64,000 nt of DNA from Plasmopara viticola. Its lineage: Eukaryota; Oomycota; Peronosporomycetes; Peronosporales; Peronosporaceae. The stretch is from the NCBI GenBank assembly GCA_001695595.3, contig MBPM02000023.1:248001-312000 (forward strand). The letters are read 5' to 3'. The position numbers and the translations under genes are program-made. This document shows positions 19,038 through 32,483 of the stretch, piece by piece; within the stretch, counting starts at the first letter, position 1; each line of letters starts with the position of its first letter. A model generated the notes under the pieces. The model did no database searches, was not told the DNA's origin, and saw only the letters and a program-made list of their open reading frames with translations.

Positions 19038-22000
19038 GCCGACGCGCTTTGGAAAAGACCAGAGCATCCGTTTTTTTCACACAAATCAAAACAAGAACTC
19101 TATTGACAAACGCATCTATCAGACCTTTAAACGGATGCATACCAAGAGCCCTCGGCTAAATTTCTTATCGCGAGCAAGGAAGTATTGGTAAGCGGTCAGT
19201 TTCTAGTCGGTGATTGCAGCTACATTGCTAAAAGTAAGTAGACTGCCGGCTGTTCGACATAATGGACTTGATAGATTGCATCCTTCTAGACACAAGAAGA
19301 TTTAGTTAAACACGGAAAAAGGGGTTTAATTAAATGCGACGTTAACCCTGAACTTATTTCCACCGCCGAAAAAAGCAAATGAAGCATGTTCGAAAGAGAA
19401 AAAGTTTTTGTAGGACCATTTAAGGTCTCGAAAACGCATACACCATCGACCTCCCCAGTACGACGTTAATACGGTCAACTTAAATGTGGGCTATCTAGTA
19501 AACTAATTTGCCTCTCAGGACTCTCAGTCTCGTAGCCCCTACTCTCGACCTTGTTAGCTCTACGAGTACAGGTGGTCAAACGACGTACAAACGCTACCAC
19601 TGTATCGGCAATAAGGTTGATATGAGCGGGATAAGCTTCGAATTGGAATTTGGTCAATATATTGCGATCTGTTTCACACTTGAGACCTAGAATAGCGTTT
19701 TACCCTTAACCAAAAGACTTACATTTTCTTGCACGCACCCCCTGTGCAAATTGCTGTGCTAGCCCAAGCCACATGGCCACAAAGATTTCAATGTTAACTG
19801 CCGCAAAGATACAAGAAGCGGGATTCTGCTATCGATAATAACGTTTCTTGCCCTCAAAAACTTGCCTCAGGTGGCTTTAATGATCATGCCCTACCGCTCA
19901 GAGCGGTTGTAGACAAATAAAGCGTCAAATACGTTGAGGCATCAAAATAACTAAGTAATCAAAAGGGTAGCGTCACCGGAGCGTCACATTGCTCTTGTGA
20001 CATAATTTACCACTTCATAGCATACCGCTCGACGTACTAACCATCCAAAGGTGTATATCCATTTTAATCATTCGGAGTCTGCACTTGCCAATTTAGTGTG
20101 CTTTGCACTATACATCCGGACTCATTGTGAAGGTACAATAATTGGAATAGGAGTTTGTGTGAGTACCACTGCACAAATCAGTAATTTTATCAAATAAAAT
20201 TATATAACAGGCCAGGCTCGAATCACTGTGTCACAAAGCAATAATCTCTAATACAAGAGAAGCGTTAGCTTATTGGTGCCTTTTCACCAAATAAGCAAAG
20301 AATGGCATGGCGGAGGAGCCGAAACCTTCTTACTCATCATCGATTTCTTAGCTTGAAAATCGAATGTGTCTGTCAAATCTGGGTAATTTCAATACAAAAA
20401 ACACCAGATTCTTGAAACTTTCAAGGACTTATGTCAAGGCGCAACGTATCCTATTTTATGATGCTGATTTAAGCACTTTCGTTTAGAAAAAATGTTTTAG
20501 TATTATCAAGAGAGGTAGATTACCTCGAACTTGGCTTTCAATTCACATAAAAAGTAAAACGGCTTGAGCACTATGAAGCTTAATAGTCCTGACACCTCTA
20601 TCAGCTCCTTCGATCGAACACCTGCTGTGGTGCAACAACTTATTTACTCGTCATTCTTTTGTTGTAAATAAGTACAGAGGCATTGACCTATGCTCCCGCT
20701 TCCAGAGCTTTGTTTCTCACAGTTATAGTACCTATCTGTCGAACTATGCATCTCACACTCAAAACACTGTCTGAAACATCTACAGTAGTTGGTGCTTTTA
20801 GTGAAGTATGATTATTTGCCAAGGAAGGAATCCAGCCTTTGCTAGGTCTGCTTTTGAAATTAATACATTCTTTTCCTCCATTTATACTACTAACAAATAA
20901 CTTCACATACCTTCCTAGACCACCATTTCGAAGACTTGCAAGAAACACTATTTCTAACATCTATCCATTCAATGCTGGGTTTAAACTGTTTCGATGCGTC
21001 GACATGAACTTTTCTTCATCTGGAAATTCCCATAGATTCTAATGTCTTTCTGCGTAGGTCGTTTTGCATGGCCAATGAGTCTGACAATAGAATACAGCCT
21101 TGTTTCAACCGATAAATCCATTTTGGTATTATTGTCGTTAGCATGAAGCGTCTTTGACGCTTTATTGGAAGAAAAAAAAGCTTGCTGAAGCGCTCGTGGC
21201 GCTCCTTGTCTTTTCTAATTAAAAGCAGAGCTGCCGAAGGTTCATTAGGCAAAAAAGCGGTATGCACGCGCTTCCTGTCTTTGTGAATTTGGGTGTTTTC
21301 GTGCATTTTTCCTTGCACAATATTTACTTTGGCGGAAGGGCAACTTTTGACGCACTTCTTGAGCCACAGGTGCAGCATTTGTTGGAAACACAGCCTTAGC
21401 TTTTTGAGGCCTTTGATTTAAAGTAATCCAACCGAGTCCCAGCCTCTTCTGCTAATTGTTTGGTCAGCGTTATGACCGAGAAGACAAATTTCGCAAGTAA
21501 AGGGGAAATAAATAAGTTAATTTTTCGCCTGTCAAATAAAACCAAAGTATTTGAGGCGGAGAACGGAAAAGGTTGTTTCATAGAGCAATTTGTTGTGCGA
21601 ATAGCCAAATTGTCGCTTATAAAAATTGTGGCCTTTGATGCTCGAAATGAGTGTTGTTAGTATTGCATTATGAGATTAATTAAGTAAGAGTTTCACCCAC
21701 AATTTGAAATCGCTCTTAAGTTTTTGGTGCAGAGCGAACAACGTTAGTATTGTTTTGACTGAATCGGTATGTATAGACGCTATAGCAATGTCCTTATTCA
21801 AGGGTTGTTTTACAGATGCCTCCCGCATATAACCACCAGCATGACATATGATACATGGCTTCGAGCATACAACATATCTTATATTTGGAGTAATTTCGCG
21901 ATTCGGCACTCAAATCTGCTACTAATTCTTCTTTTCGCTTGAAGTACGTCCATTCCAAGTTTTTAAAACCAAAAAAGTCTCTCAATTTATGGCTTTAAGA

Positions 22001-25000
22001 AGGCTAAGCGTGAAACAGTACGCATGGAAGGCCATGCTGGTGCAGCTAGCGTGAAAAGCAATCGCTAGCTGCTAAAAATAGTGTTTTTGCAATGACCAAA
22101 TGGAAATGTCACGTTCAAATCTTTGCGTCACGGATTGATCTTTTCGATTTTCTCTTGCCATCTATCTGAACAGGCGGCGATTAAGGCTTAGTCATCTGAT
22201 GAATGTTGAGTCAATTCCCCAAAAAGTTGTTTGGCGTCTTCTATACCAGAAACAGCCTCTGTCTTTAAGGCTGAATCCTCCACAAGACTACGCCTGTGCC
22301 GTAAGCGATGAGCCAATCAAATAGCGCACCCGCTTGAGAGCTGTTTAGCCAATATAGGTCCTTAAAAAGCCTTGTAATCAACCACTGCTAATAAAGCATA
22401 CTTGACTTTTTTTCTCCCTGTATGGTGTGTTTTGATAGAACTTTTTTTCCATTTGTTAGTGCTGACTTACTTGTTATAAGACAGTGTGCTCGTATCAGCA
22501 GTGAAATATTTTTCCATTTAGACGTGCTAAAAGTAAAGCGGTGAACAGTGGGTATTCCCTCGACATCATCGTGTCTGGAAACCCGTTTTATCTAACACCT
22601 CATCCATAAACAGCCTTTCAGTCAGCACTGCTAGCTAAACCAGTTGCAGACGTTAAACAGTCGCCCTACACGGGCAGCCTTTGTGGAAAAACCGATGTGT
22701 AAGACACAGGTTTGACCCACTAGCAGGTGTCACATGTCATTACACACTTTCCATACGTATAGACACCATAACGTGGTGAGAAAGTAGAAGAAAAACTCGG
22801 CCTAAATGACCACTAGTAGGAACATGTGCCCTTTAAATTGTGCAAAACTTCAAGTCTTTATTATTAAAGCGACGACTCGGGCTGGGTCAACAACTTACTC
22901 TTTAGTTCCCTGTTTTCTACGCCTTAAGCAGCGGGTGACATCCAGTTTAAAAGCTCTTAAGTTTATTGGGACTGGACCCAAGTCGTTGGGCTCATGGCAA
23001 TCCCAACTTGGGGTCGTAAAGATTGTGAGCTTAAGCTACACAATATAACGGGCACAAGTCCATATGTGGCTGTGGTGCTTGTAGATGGTCATAAAAAACG
23101 CTTCTTTATGCACTCCGAGCAGCACTTACCTTGATTGGCTCAAACAAGTAATACATGCCGTTGCCCCCTTTAGCTTTTTGGCGCGATCTTGCCTGCCTTG
23201 CTTGCTGATAACAAATTCTGAGTGTCGATGGGCCAGAAATCTTATCTGAATATTGAATCTTTTAGCTCTTTTTTGAGACCTGAGTTATTTAGACAAGTGG
23301 TCGTATAGATAAGCGCTCCGCTTTAAGCCTCGATTTCTAAGAAATAGATGGAAAACGCAGCAGACATCTGGTCGGTTGCCATCATGGCCGTTTTACTGAC
23401 CTTTTAAGCTTCTCGATATCCATGACAATCTTTAGTCTTCAATGTTGGAATCAGATGTTACCAAATCAAACCTTATCTTAGGCGAGACTGCCAAGGCTAT
23501 AAAATCCTGTGCTAAGCCTTTGAGCATGAACTTGACTCAAACAGCTCAAGTGCCAGTAGGCGTTTCGACTAGTTAGCTGAGGAAAATGCTGCTAACCAGA
23601 CGTTGACTTAGGCTTATGGAATCATAGAACGACCAGTGCGAGGTGCGCGTTTCAAAGGGGCGATGAGATAATCAAGTTTATCTCAGAGTCTTTGTGAGGA
23701 GTCAGTAGGTATCGACCCACGTATGTAAAGCATTGACGATAGAATAATAAACATAGGAGGCGTGCACAAGATCTAATGTTTACTTCCCTCAACCTTACGG
23801 ATCGGAGTGCAACTTAAATTTTGACCTACTTGATAGCATGTGATGTGCTTTACTTATCTTAGTTAGCGACTGATTTTGCTGACAAGGATTTTATCCCCAT
23901 CAATATTTCTCGAGAATTCTTGGTATGCAAATATCGATTGGGAGCTCGTCGCGCACCAGGAGCCACCCAGGCCTTTGAATCGGTTTTTTGCGTAATAAAA
24001 TTTAGCGAAAGACTAAAGCGGTTTTTACATTTAGCGAGCGCATTAAAATTCGATTTCATTTAGCGACCCATTCATGGAGTTTCACTGAAAAAAAGAGATA
24101 TTTGTTTGTGCTTGAACATCATGGTTTTATTGGTGATATTCCTCTAGTTTTACAAGACTGTGATAACATCAAGTGCACCTGACTTAGATAAATGCTATCT
24201 CAGTCCATCCTGTCAGCACTTTTTGTCACTTGAATCTCTTATAGGATATGAAATGTTGTAGCGTCTGTCTTGCAAGGCTTCTGGCCTGGCCTTAATGCTC
24301 CCGTCCAGCAAAAAATAACAGAATAGATCTACATTGGCCTCTTCAGAGCTATAATTGAGGAAAAACGTACTTGGAGCGGCTTAGCAATGTCAAAATATAT
24401 CACTTTCACAGCTAGGTCTATGTTTATCCTTTAGGCCTTTTGTACACCAGTCTCACAAGAACATTCTGCGTTCCTTGATGTCTCTCAGACATTGTTGGCA
24501 AATGTAAACAGCCAAAATCGCTTGTTGGTATGCAATTAATTACGATAGACCCGACTCAGATGATAGTTCTGGCTGCTCATCAGTTTTTCTGGAGTACACG
24601 AGCTTTAACTTTTATCACATTCGAAATTGCACAACCATCAGTGGGCACATATTGTGCCAACAATTTTATGAACTATTAACACATGACGAAAGCTTGTTCT
24701 ATTGACCTCTTCTAGAGCAAGCACATTCGCATACTTTCACGGTCTTACGCTTCCGCTTTTGTTTTGCGGCGGTCCTGTAGCAGAGCTTTGCTGCTACCAT
24801 ACCTTAAGATGCAAATCAATTTGTGACTTCATGCTTCATTAAATGTATATTTGATGCAAATTTCATCGTTGTGGTCTAAAATCAAAAGAGGTGAGGAGAA
24901 AGCGAGTCCACTTCGAGGCCAATTACAAAACTGTCACTTTAACGTGTTTTGCCAGGGATCATGCTAATGTACAGCTTTTTCGATGCTTTCGTATATGCAC

Positions 25001-27068
25001 AAATGCAAATTGTGCGTGCTCAACAAGAAAGCACGGAGGCTAATATAGGAAATTATTTTTTCGAATATAGACAAATAAAAATTGCGGTGATTATTCTTAT
25101 ATGAAAAGTGGTATGGCTGCTATAAGTTCAAAGCTAGAAAAAATTGGACTTTTAACGATAGTAGAAAGGCATGGGTCGACGAACTTCCCGAGACAAAGTC
25201 GACGCACCCAATATTACACTTAAGGGAACTTATAAAAATAATTTGATGATGAATTCATCATATGAGTCCGCAGTTTCTATCCAAATGTTTTTCAATTTTG
25301 AATTTGTTGGTAAGGCGAGTACGGGCGAACATACAGCGACTGTGGTGCCTACAGCCACCACCGTATTGACCGTGCGAGTGGGCTTAACTCACAAGCTGTG
25401 CACTTTGTGAGGTCAGCCGAGCATGGGGCTCAGTACAAAAGAAAGCAGCACGTCTACATAGCTCAGAGATCTCGCGCTGAGATGCACGGCGGTCTATTTG
25501 ATTGTAAGAATCATGGGTCACACGGGCAAAGAAATTCGTCTTATTGATAAGCGCCTTGTCACCCCAAAGAAATCCTAGCGGCCAAAGCCGACCCGAAGAG
25601 CTGTCTTCATTCACGCAGAAGCTATTAACTATAAAAAACGTGCGTAGAGGAGGTGGTAGCGGTCTCCTGCGTCTTTTCATGACCGTCAAGGCCACAGTCA
25701 CGGGAAACGAAGGACTTCTATCAAAAGCTTTGTGTGAGGTGGCGTGGCTATACATTTGAAAAAACTTGTGGGAATCACTGGACCGGCTTTGGCATGACTG
25801 ATAAATGGTCGTTGGGATCTGAAATCAGAAAAATGAACGCCTCGCGTGTGAATTTTGCTCATTTTACCGGTAAATAAAGGCCGGCTCATTTCAAAGCCTA
25901 GACGCCTTGGAGAACCGAGGGGCTAAGTTGTCTCCAACACGCCAAATGAGCAAATTGCCATTGTGCATCTGATAAATGTTCTGCTCTTTACACCATAAGG
26001 CTCATTCAATCTTAGCCTGAGCTCTTTGTGGTAGCTCAGAGAGATACTCACGAATTTCTTTGAATCTCTTGCAACCAACGCTTTACCTCTCAATTTCTCA
26101 ACACCGAACAAAATCCCTAAGGAACCACCGACATGTCCGCCATAAGATCGTCGCTTCAATTTGCGAGGGGTGGACTACAGAAAACTCTAGCGGCGCAAAA
26201 AGCTGATCAGCGTACCATGGTCTGTGTTAGCCGGGTATCGGTAAAGTTCCTCAACTTTGCCAAAATTGCTGTCCTACTGTTCGGTGCCATGGTCTGTATT
26301 AGCTGGGCGAATTGTATTCGGAAGGGCTTCCTCTTCTTTGCCACATTCGTCGTCCGAAATGTTACTTGACCTCTCAGGAACGGCAATTCGCACCAGTAAT
26401 TGGCGGTGTGCAAGTCACTAATCCTCTCGCCCACTGCGTCAGTGACTTTAAATTGTAGAGCGGGTCGTCCTCTTTGCCCTTACCTTTCGTTATCGCTGAT
26501 GATGGTGACATAATTAGCAAGGTCATTCCACGTTCCATAGAAGCATCGGACTTCCCTGTTGTTTAAAATCAAGTCATTTTCATCTCCGGTGAGCTCAACA
26601 ATAAGTCTAACATCTTCCAAGACGTACCCTTCCCCCCGCGCGATGAGCTTGTTGATGGCAACGTTGCCGCTAACTTAAGCCCTTTTGCAGCTTTAGTGGG
26701 TGGAAGAGTGGTCAATTTTCATTGAGGACGAACCACCAAGCGATGGAGAACGATTTTTGCTTAAGTTTCTCTCTAACGGATGAAGATCTTACGCATCGTT
26801 GCCCACAGCACATGCGCAAGCTTTGTTGCAGGTGTTTAGAGGCCGGGCCTGGTACAGAGGCACCTTTGGACGCTCCTAAAGTTGACTAAATTATGTTTAC
26901 ATGGCTCGGCGGACTTTCAGCTCTATTTGCTGTCTCCATCATAATTTAAAAAATATAGTCAAGCAATGCTTGCCTTTCGATATCTAAGTCTAAGTAAGGG
27001 AAGCCGTTAATTTATTTTGTAGAACTTTAATAGAATGATGGTACACCACCAGACGAGGGTACCGAAAC
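19038..27068. other. 8-kb AT-rich gene desert
   Basis: I see no supportable gene. Many short frames occur. The longest are 25384-25755 (minus, 123 codons) and 21016-21378 (minus, 120 codons from a real ATG, basic and unrecognised). A near-duplicate word CCATGGTCTGTGTTAGCCGG/CCATGGTCTGTATTAGCTGG lies at 26215 and 26287. The stretch looks like decayed repeats and intergenic DNA. Frames at 25171-26434 have slightly more coherent composition and could be remains of a transposon gene, but I cannot name one. Confidence 0.5.
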
Positions 27069-27192
27069 TGTTAGAATTACACTGCTGAATGCATGTTGAA
27101 CAGGCGGATGGCGTCACAGTATTTACGAGTAAGTCACACTTAGAAATTACGTATGGCAGCCGTTCATTCGTCTAGATTAATACATTTACTTC
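27069..27192 (+). repeat. 5' LTR of the Copia relic
   Basis: Direct repeat of 30408-30531. It starts with TG as LTRs do. The true right end may be further on (a CAACA lies near 27210), but the partner copy does not match there. Confidence 0.7.
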
Positions 27193-27511
27193 AGGGTTTA
27201 CCTTGTACTCAACAGGTCAACAGCCGCAAAAAGCCTTTCCTCACAAGCATCGCCCTCGCCCACTATGGCTAACAAGGGCACCGAAGTCCTCCTAGGAAGT
27301 GGTAACGATCACCACTGGGAGTTCAACATGCAGTTGGCAAGCTGGCAGAGCGCGAAATGTGAGTGGAGTTTTCGTGTTAGTCATGCGTCATCTGGAACAA
27401 AAAGCGAGCAATTGCGTCGGGTACAAAAGTTGAAAAGTCGTATCACCTTGACTGTGAGCAAAAAGAAGCATGTCTCGTTGAATATTCCGGGGCTGACAAT
27501 CAGAGAGAGCT

Positions 27512-30438
27512 TTGGCATGCACGCATGGGGCACCCAAGCAAGGATGCGCTGATCAGAACACAGCAATTGATAAATGCTATCCCAGTTATCAAGCAAAGTG
27601 TGGAAACATTGTGGGCCGGGTGCTTAAAGGGCAAGCAGACGGGCACGATGTTTCTGTCTCGTTTGATGACAAAGTCGTCACGTGTGTTGAAGCGTGTTCA
27701 CATAGATGCAATGGAGCCAATGAACACTTCCTCGAAGGGTGGTGCCGAGTACGTTCTTTCATTTGTGGATGATTTTTCACGATATGTTGCGCTTTTTCGG
27801 ATCAAAAGCAAGCGTGAAGTGGCTGGCAAATTTAAGGATCTCCTGATATTATACAAAAACCAGCGGGGTGCACGACTAAGGTGCTTACGATCCGACAACG
27901 AAATCGAGTTTGTAATTAAAAAATAGTTGGAATATGTTTAGAGGACGGCATCGTACACCACCTCTCCGTTCCATACAGCCCTTAGCAAAACGGAGTAGCA
28001 GAGCGTTGAACAAGCCTATCAGGGAGAAAGCCCGCAGCATGTTACACTATAAGAGCGTTTCGACGGAATGGTGGGCGAAAGCGGTAAATACAGCGGTCTA
28101 TCTGATTAATCGCTCCAGCAATACGGTCCATCCTGACATCAATCTGTACGAGCTAGTCTTATGATGAAGCCTCGAATGGATCATCTACGCGTATTTGGTG
28201 CGCAAGGCTACGCTCATCCTGACGATGTGAAACGGACCAAACTGGAACCCATAAGCTTCAAGTGTATGTTTCTCGGCTACGCAGAGAATGTCAAGGGCTA
28301 TCGCGTGTTTGACTTGAAAATTATGACCCGCTTTATAAATTTGAATGAGCGTGAGGTGGGCGAAATTTACGACACGCAAGAGCTCAAGCCGGAACCAATT
28401 GTTCAAGCAATGATGGATGGTGATGAAGTCAATGTTCCGCATCAAGTAGATCGACAGTCAGTTCCAGACGATCCCATGGGAGCTGTCGAAGAGACAGTCG
28501 TGGATATCGAATTGGATGATGTGGATCGTACGCCAAGCGCCGTTGTACAGCGGCTAATGCATTCTAAGAGCCCTGTTTGAGACAAGCTTGAGCTAACGGA
28601 CTATCATCAACCGTCCCAAGTGCAACAAGAAGATCGTTTGGTGTTTCGGCCTGAAGTGGAGCGAACAAGAATAAGACGTGAGCCGGTACTAATGCTAAGA
28701 GACTACTCCGATGATAAAGAGTCGAAAGAAGACAGTAAAGGCCCATCGACTCTGAAGCGTGCTAGGATTGACGAAGATGGACTATTTGCGGAAGCCGTTC
28801 TTACCTACGCCGTGAGTGTTGACGATGATACGAAATCACCGACTATGTATGTTCAAGCAATGGCAAGCGACGATGCAATAAAATGGCGTAAAGCAATGGA
28901 TGCTTAACTTTGCTCTCATGAAGAGAATCAGACGTGGACACTAAAGCCACGAGGGAAGATTGGAGGCACAATTGGATCACGATAGATATTTGCCAAGAAG
29001 CATGATCAGAATGGCGCTATTGTGCGATACAAGGCACGACTGTTCGCGAAAAGATTCAAGCAGAAGTATGGTGTTGACTTTTCGAGACTTATTCCCCGAT
29101 TGCAAACATAAATTCGATCCGAATAATTCTCGCAATATGTGCTGAATGCGACTAGTAAATGGAACAGCTGGACGTCGACACGGCTTTTTTCAATAGTACA
29201 ATGTTTTCATGGAAAATCTGCTTGGTGTCGACAATGCTCAAGGATACGTATGTCAACTAAACAAGGCTATTTACGAACTGAAGCAAGCAGCAAGTGCCTA
29301 GAAGAAGACAATACATCGTGTCTTCATCAGGAATGGCTTCAAGAGTTGCGGGGCAGATCAATGTGTTTATGTCAATAGCAATAAAGCAGGTTATGCTCGC
29401 ATTGGACTATATATGGATGACATGATTATCGCAGCAAGAACAAGCAAAGAATTATATCAAATAAAGAATATACTCAAAAATGCTTTCAAGATGAAGGAGC
29501 TGAGTAAGGCAGAATTTGTTTTGGGCATGGAACTTGATCTCGACAGGTCAACTGGAACATTGATGAGCAAACAGACTCGCTACATCGACGACGTGGTCGG
29601 GCGATTCGGTCAACAAGATGCCAAGAGCGTTGATAACCCATGCGTATCAGGATTGGAGTTGTCGTCAAGGCAGACAACAAAAACGGAAGAGGGACTGTTG
29701 TCAATGCGGTCGAAGCCCTATCGCTCTTTGATTGGATGCTTGCTGTACATAACGACATGCACTCAGCCGGATATTGCTTGCATGGTGACACAGCTATCAC
29801 ACTTTCTTTAGAGCCCGGGACTATCACATTGGAGCGCGGCAATTCAAGTAGATCGGTATCTAAAGACCACGCGTCAAATCGGTATCGTCTCCCGAGGAAG
29901 TGGAAGCGTTGCGTTTAAAGCATACTCGGACGCAGATTGGGGCAGCAACATGGACGACAGACGCTCGGTCTCGGGAGTAATGGTCATGATTGCGAGCGCG
30001 CCAGTGGTATTCAAGTCAAAATACCAGCGGACAGATGCGCTGAGCTCAGCGGAAGCTGTGGATATGGCCTTCAGTTCATGCACACAAGAAGTTCTTTGGA
30101 CGCGGGCAATGCTTAAGGACATGGGTCCCGAGCAAGTTGAAGGGACACAAATTTGGGAAGACAACCAAGGTGCTATTGCGTTGGCCAATAATTCCGGGTA
30201 TCATGCTAGGACGAAGCATGTGGGCATCAAGCACTACTTTATTCGTGAGAACGTGCAAGAAGGACTGTTGAAGATCGATTATATCGACACGAAGAGTCAG
30301 CTTGCAGATATGCTGACGAAGGCACTTGGAACCAAGATGCTGAAGTATCTGCGCGAAGCCTCCAAAATCAAGACCAAGTCAGCACCAAAGCACACACAGC
30401 ATTGGGATGTTAAAATTACACCGCTGAATGCTTGTTGA
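27512..30438 (+). pseudogene. Copia pol relic (integrase, reverse transcriptase, RNase H)
   Basis: Ordered fragments in changing frames. The GAG-pre-integrase HARMGHPS and CLKGKQTG (27520-27650) come first. Then integrase core Asp residues in HIDAMEP and VDDFSRYV (27700-27790). After a frame break comes EWWAKAVNTAVYLINRS (28060-28120), then DHLRVFGAQGYAHPDDVK (28175-28230). The RT segment has the catalytic LYMDDMIIAAR at 29408-29440 and GMELDLDRSTGTL after it. RNase H has SDADWGSNMDDRRSVSG (about 29930-29980), LSSAEA (30040-30060) and WEDNQGAIALANN (30150-30190). Stops at about 27924, 28578, 28906 and 29142 and several frameshifts make it non-functional. The last open piece (29950-30438) is the best preserved. 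Confidence 0.9.
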
Positions 30439-30531
30439 ACAGGCGGATGGCGTCACAGTATTTACGAGTACGTCATAATCAGTAAGTACATATGGCAGCC
30501 GTTCATTGATCAAGATTAATATATTCACTTC
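30408..30531 (+). repeat. 3' LTR of the Copia relic
   Basis: Direct repeat of 27069-27192 with about ten scattered differences by eye, so the insertion is not recent. Right after it lies a small inverted repeat, ACTTCGGTTTT (30527-30537) and AAAACCGAAGT (30550-30560), that overlaps the LTR end. Confidence 0.7.
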
Positions 30532-30819
30532 GGTTTTTTTCATATTTGTAAAACCGAAGTTGCTGCTTATGAAAAATATTGATTGGATAATACACATTGA
30601 GATTGGTAAAAGTAAATGGTCGGTGATTGTACTCTTCCTGCACCGCGCAACCTTGTTGTTGTAGGAATCTTATGGCTTCCTCTATGCATTCCGATCGCAC
30701 ATTACTTTATGGTTTAATCAACGCTGATATTCAGGCCGAAACTTTACCGTGTTTTTGGTATAAATTTATGATTATCAGGCATTCGGCTAATGCACCACCT
30801 CTCACTCAAGTACGAGACC

Positions 30820-32407
30820 TTACTTAAACTCCCAGCTCTCAGCAAGAAGGTGCTCAAAATCGCTGTCGTGAGCCACAACAAGTGAAATATCCGAGTACAC
30901 CTCGATAAAGTCACTGCGCGATATTTCAGCGTTTGCATTCTGTCGCCCCCACGACAATGTCAGCATCGCAACAAGAATTGCTAAAACAAATTACACGACA
31001 AACCTGATTAGGCCACAAGTTCCTGTACGCTGCAGCCGCATCGCTAGGCAAAAGTTGTTGCGCTCCAACTCGCGAGTCGATAGACGAATTGTAGGCCGCA
31101 CAGATAGAAGCAAGCGTGAGTTTTCCATCCGGCGCTTGTTGTTGTAGTCGATCGAAAGTTGCATCAATGAGTTTTTTGCGGGTATCGATCATTGAAACCC
31201 GCAACGCTCTTAGTAAAATGGCCAATGGAAAGAATCCAGTCTTTCGCTGATCAAAGTGATGGAAAAGGAAATCTAAATGCTCATCACGCAGTGGGAGACT
31301 CTTGTGTTGCTGACGCATGACCCATTTTGCCTGTTCGTAATCAACATGCCCAGTTCCCTTTGTATCAATTTGCAAAAGCGCAACAATCAATTCCCGAAAT
31401 GCATACAAGTGACTTGCTGCAAAACAACGTTGCACCACATCAACAATAGACGACGCACTAGCAAATTGAGGCATTGTGCGCAAATCTTGCGCTTCGTGAG
31501 CCGATTGGGCAAGCATGAACGTCCAGATATTTGGTACCAAGTCACACGTTCCTTCTGTATCAGGCGTACGGGTGCCCTCCACTTCGGCTGCGAGATGGTG
31601 GCGTTTGCCAGCCCCTCTTACAGCATAAGCACAGACTTCGAATTCGAGGCCAAAGTCTGTCGATTGTTTGCTACCACGAGACGTCAAAAGTGCCTGTCCG
31701 GTCATTTTGTGTACTATAGTGATGCGATCGCCAGCTTTGATCGGCTGGCCACCAGCAAGCAGTTTTTCCGTGCCAGCTACATTGGCCTTGGCACAGCTCC
31801 AAAGAGCGCTACTATCCGCCTCTGCACTTAGCCACACGCGCTGCTTGTCCGTAATTGGGCTCATAGATCGTTCAGTTTTCAGACCTGACTTGAGAAAAAG
31901 GGGCGCTTTTAAGAGAACGCTCTTGTCATCCACGAGTAAGCCTTCATGACACATGATAAGAAATGGCTCCTCGTAGTGTAAAAAGTCAGTAGGGGCGTCG
32001 AGGGCAAAGCCGCCAAGGGCACTTGCCGCTTTCCACGTCTGAGGAGATAGGAGACGAAAAGTAGTGCGACTGAGACAAGCAGTCGAGGACATGGCAGTGA
32101 CGAGATATTCGTGACTGCCACTTTCCTGAAAAACATTGCACGCCAAAGCTGTGTCCGACTCCATGTGGTGTATAGCGACCGCTTGATTGAAGCGGATGTG
32201 GCCATTCGGATCAAAGGAACGAGGCGCTTTTTCGTTCAAAAAGGCCGTTTTCGAGGTGTGCGTGGCCAGCAACGAGCCTTGGGCTTTGCGCAATGCAAAC
32301 TCCTTCATGCGAGCTTCTTCGAGCATAAGGTCCTCGTTCCAGTTGCCAATGCGAGTGATGGGCGTATAGCGCCCTGCACCGACGAGTTGTTGCGGCGTAA
32401 ATTGCAT
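30820..32407 (-). CDS. CFAP161: CFAP161-like cilia/flagella-associated protein with C-terminal EF-hands
   Basis: Two exons, 32407-31004 and 30939-30820, joined over a 64-bp GT-AG intron in phase, giving 507 residues. The N-terminus MQFTPQQLVGAGRYTPITRI followed by GNWNEDLMLEEARMKEF is the hallmark of CFAP161, a microtubule inner protein of motile axonemes. The middle (residues ~70-300) is a beta-rich domain of the same family. The C-terminal third carries EF-hand-like units: LLQIDTKGTGHVDYEQAKWV, LFHHFDQRKTGFFPLAILL and ISRSDFIEVYSDIS. The loops are degenerate in places, so calcium binding by each is uncertain. The protein is longer than animal CFAP161 because of this EF-hand part. An open extension above the ATG (to 32605) is low-complexity and is not used. 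Confidence 0.8.
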
Positions 32408-32483
32408 CGTTGGCAAGCTTGGGAATGGATTAGAGAGGCCGTTGTTAGTTACTAGGTGACTCTCCGTTGCAGTTTTTCTCACT

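Larger units (their letters stand above)
27069..30531 (+). mobile_element. decayed Ty1/Copia LTR retrotransposon
   Basis: Two direct repeats of about 124 bp, 27069-27192 and 30408-30531, flank a broken pol region. Both begin TGTTA(G/A)AATTACAC and share GCTTGTTGAACAGGCGGATG-like sequence, as for LTRs. They may be truncated, because similarity stops at CACTTC/TACTTC on both sides. Between them, in Copia order, are the GAG-pre-integrase and integrase, reverse transcriptase and RNase H regions. A gag region is essentially missing. Flanking target duplications could not be identified. Confidence 0.9.

Noticed and set aside
21016..21378. 120-codon minus-strand frame from an ATG
   Set aside because: Basic, unrecognised, inside a desert with no splice or promoter context; kept only as a remark in the desert entry.
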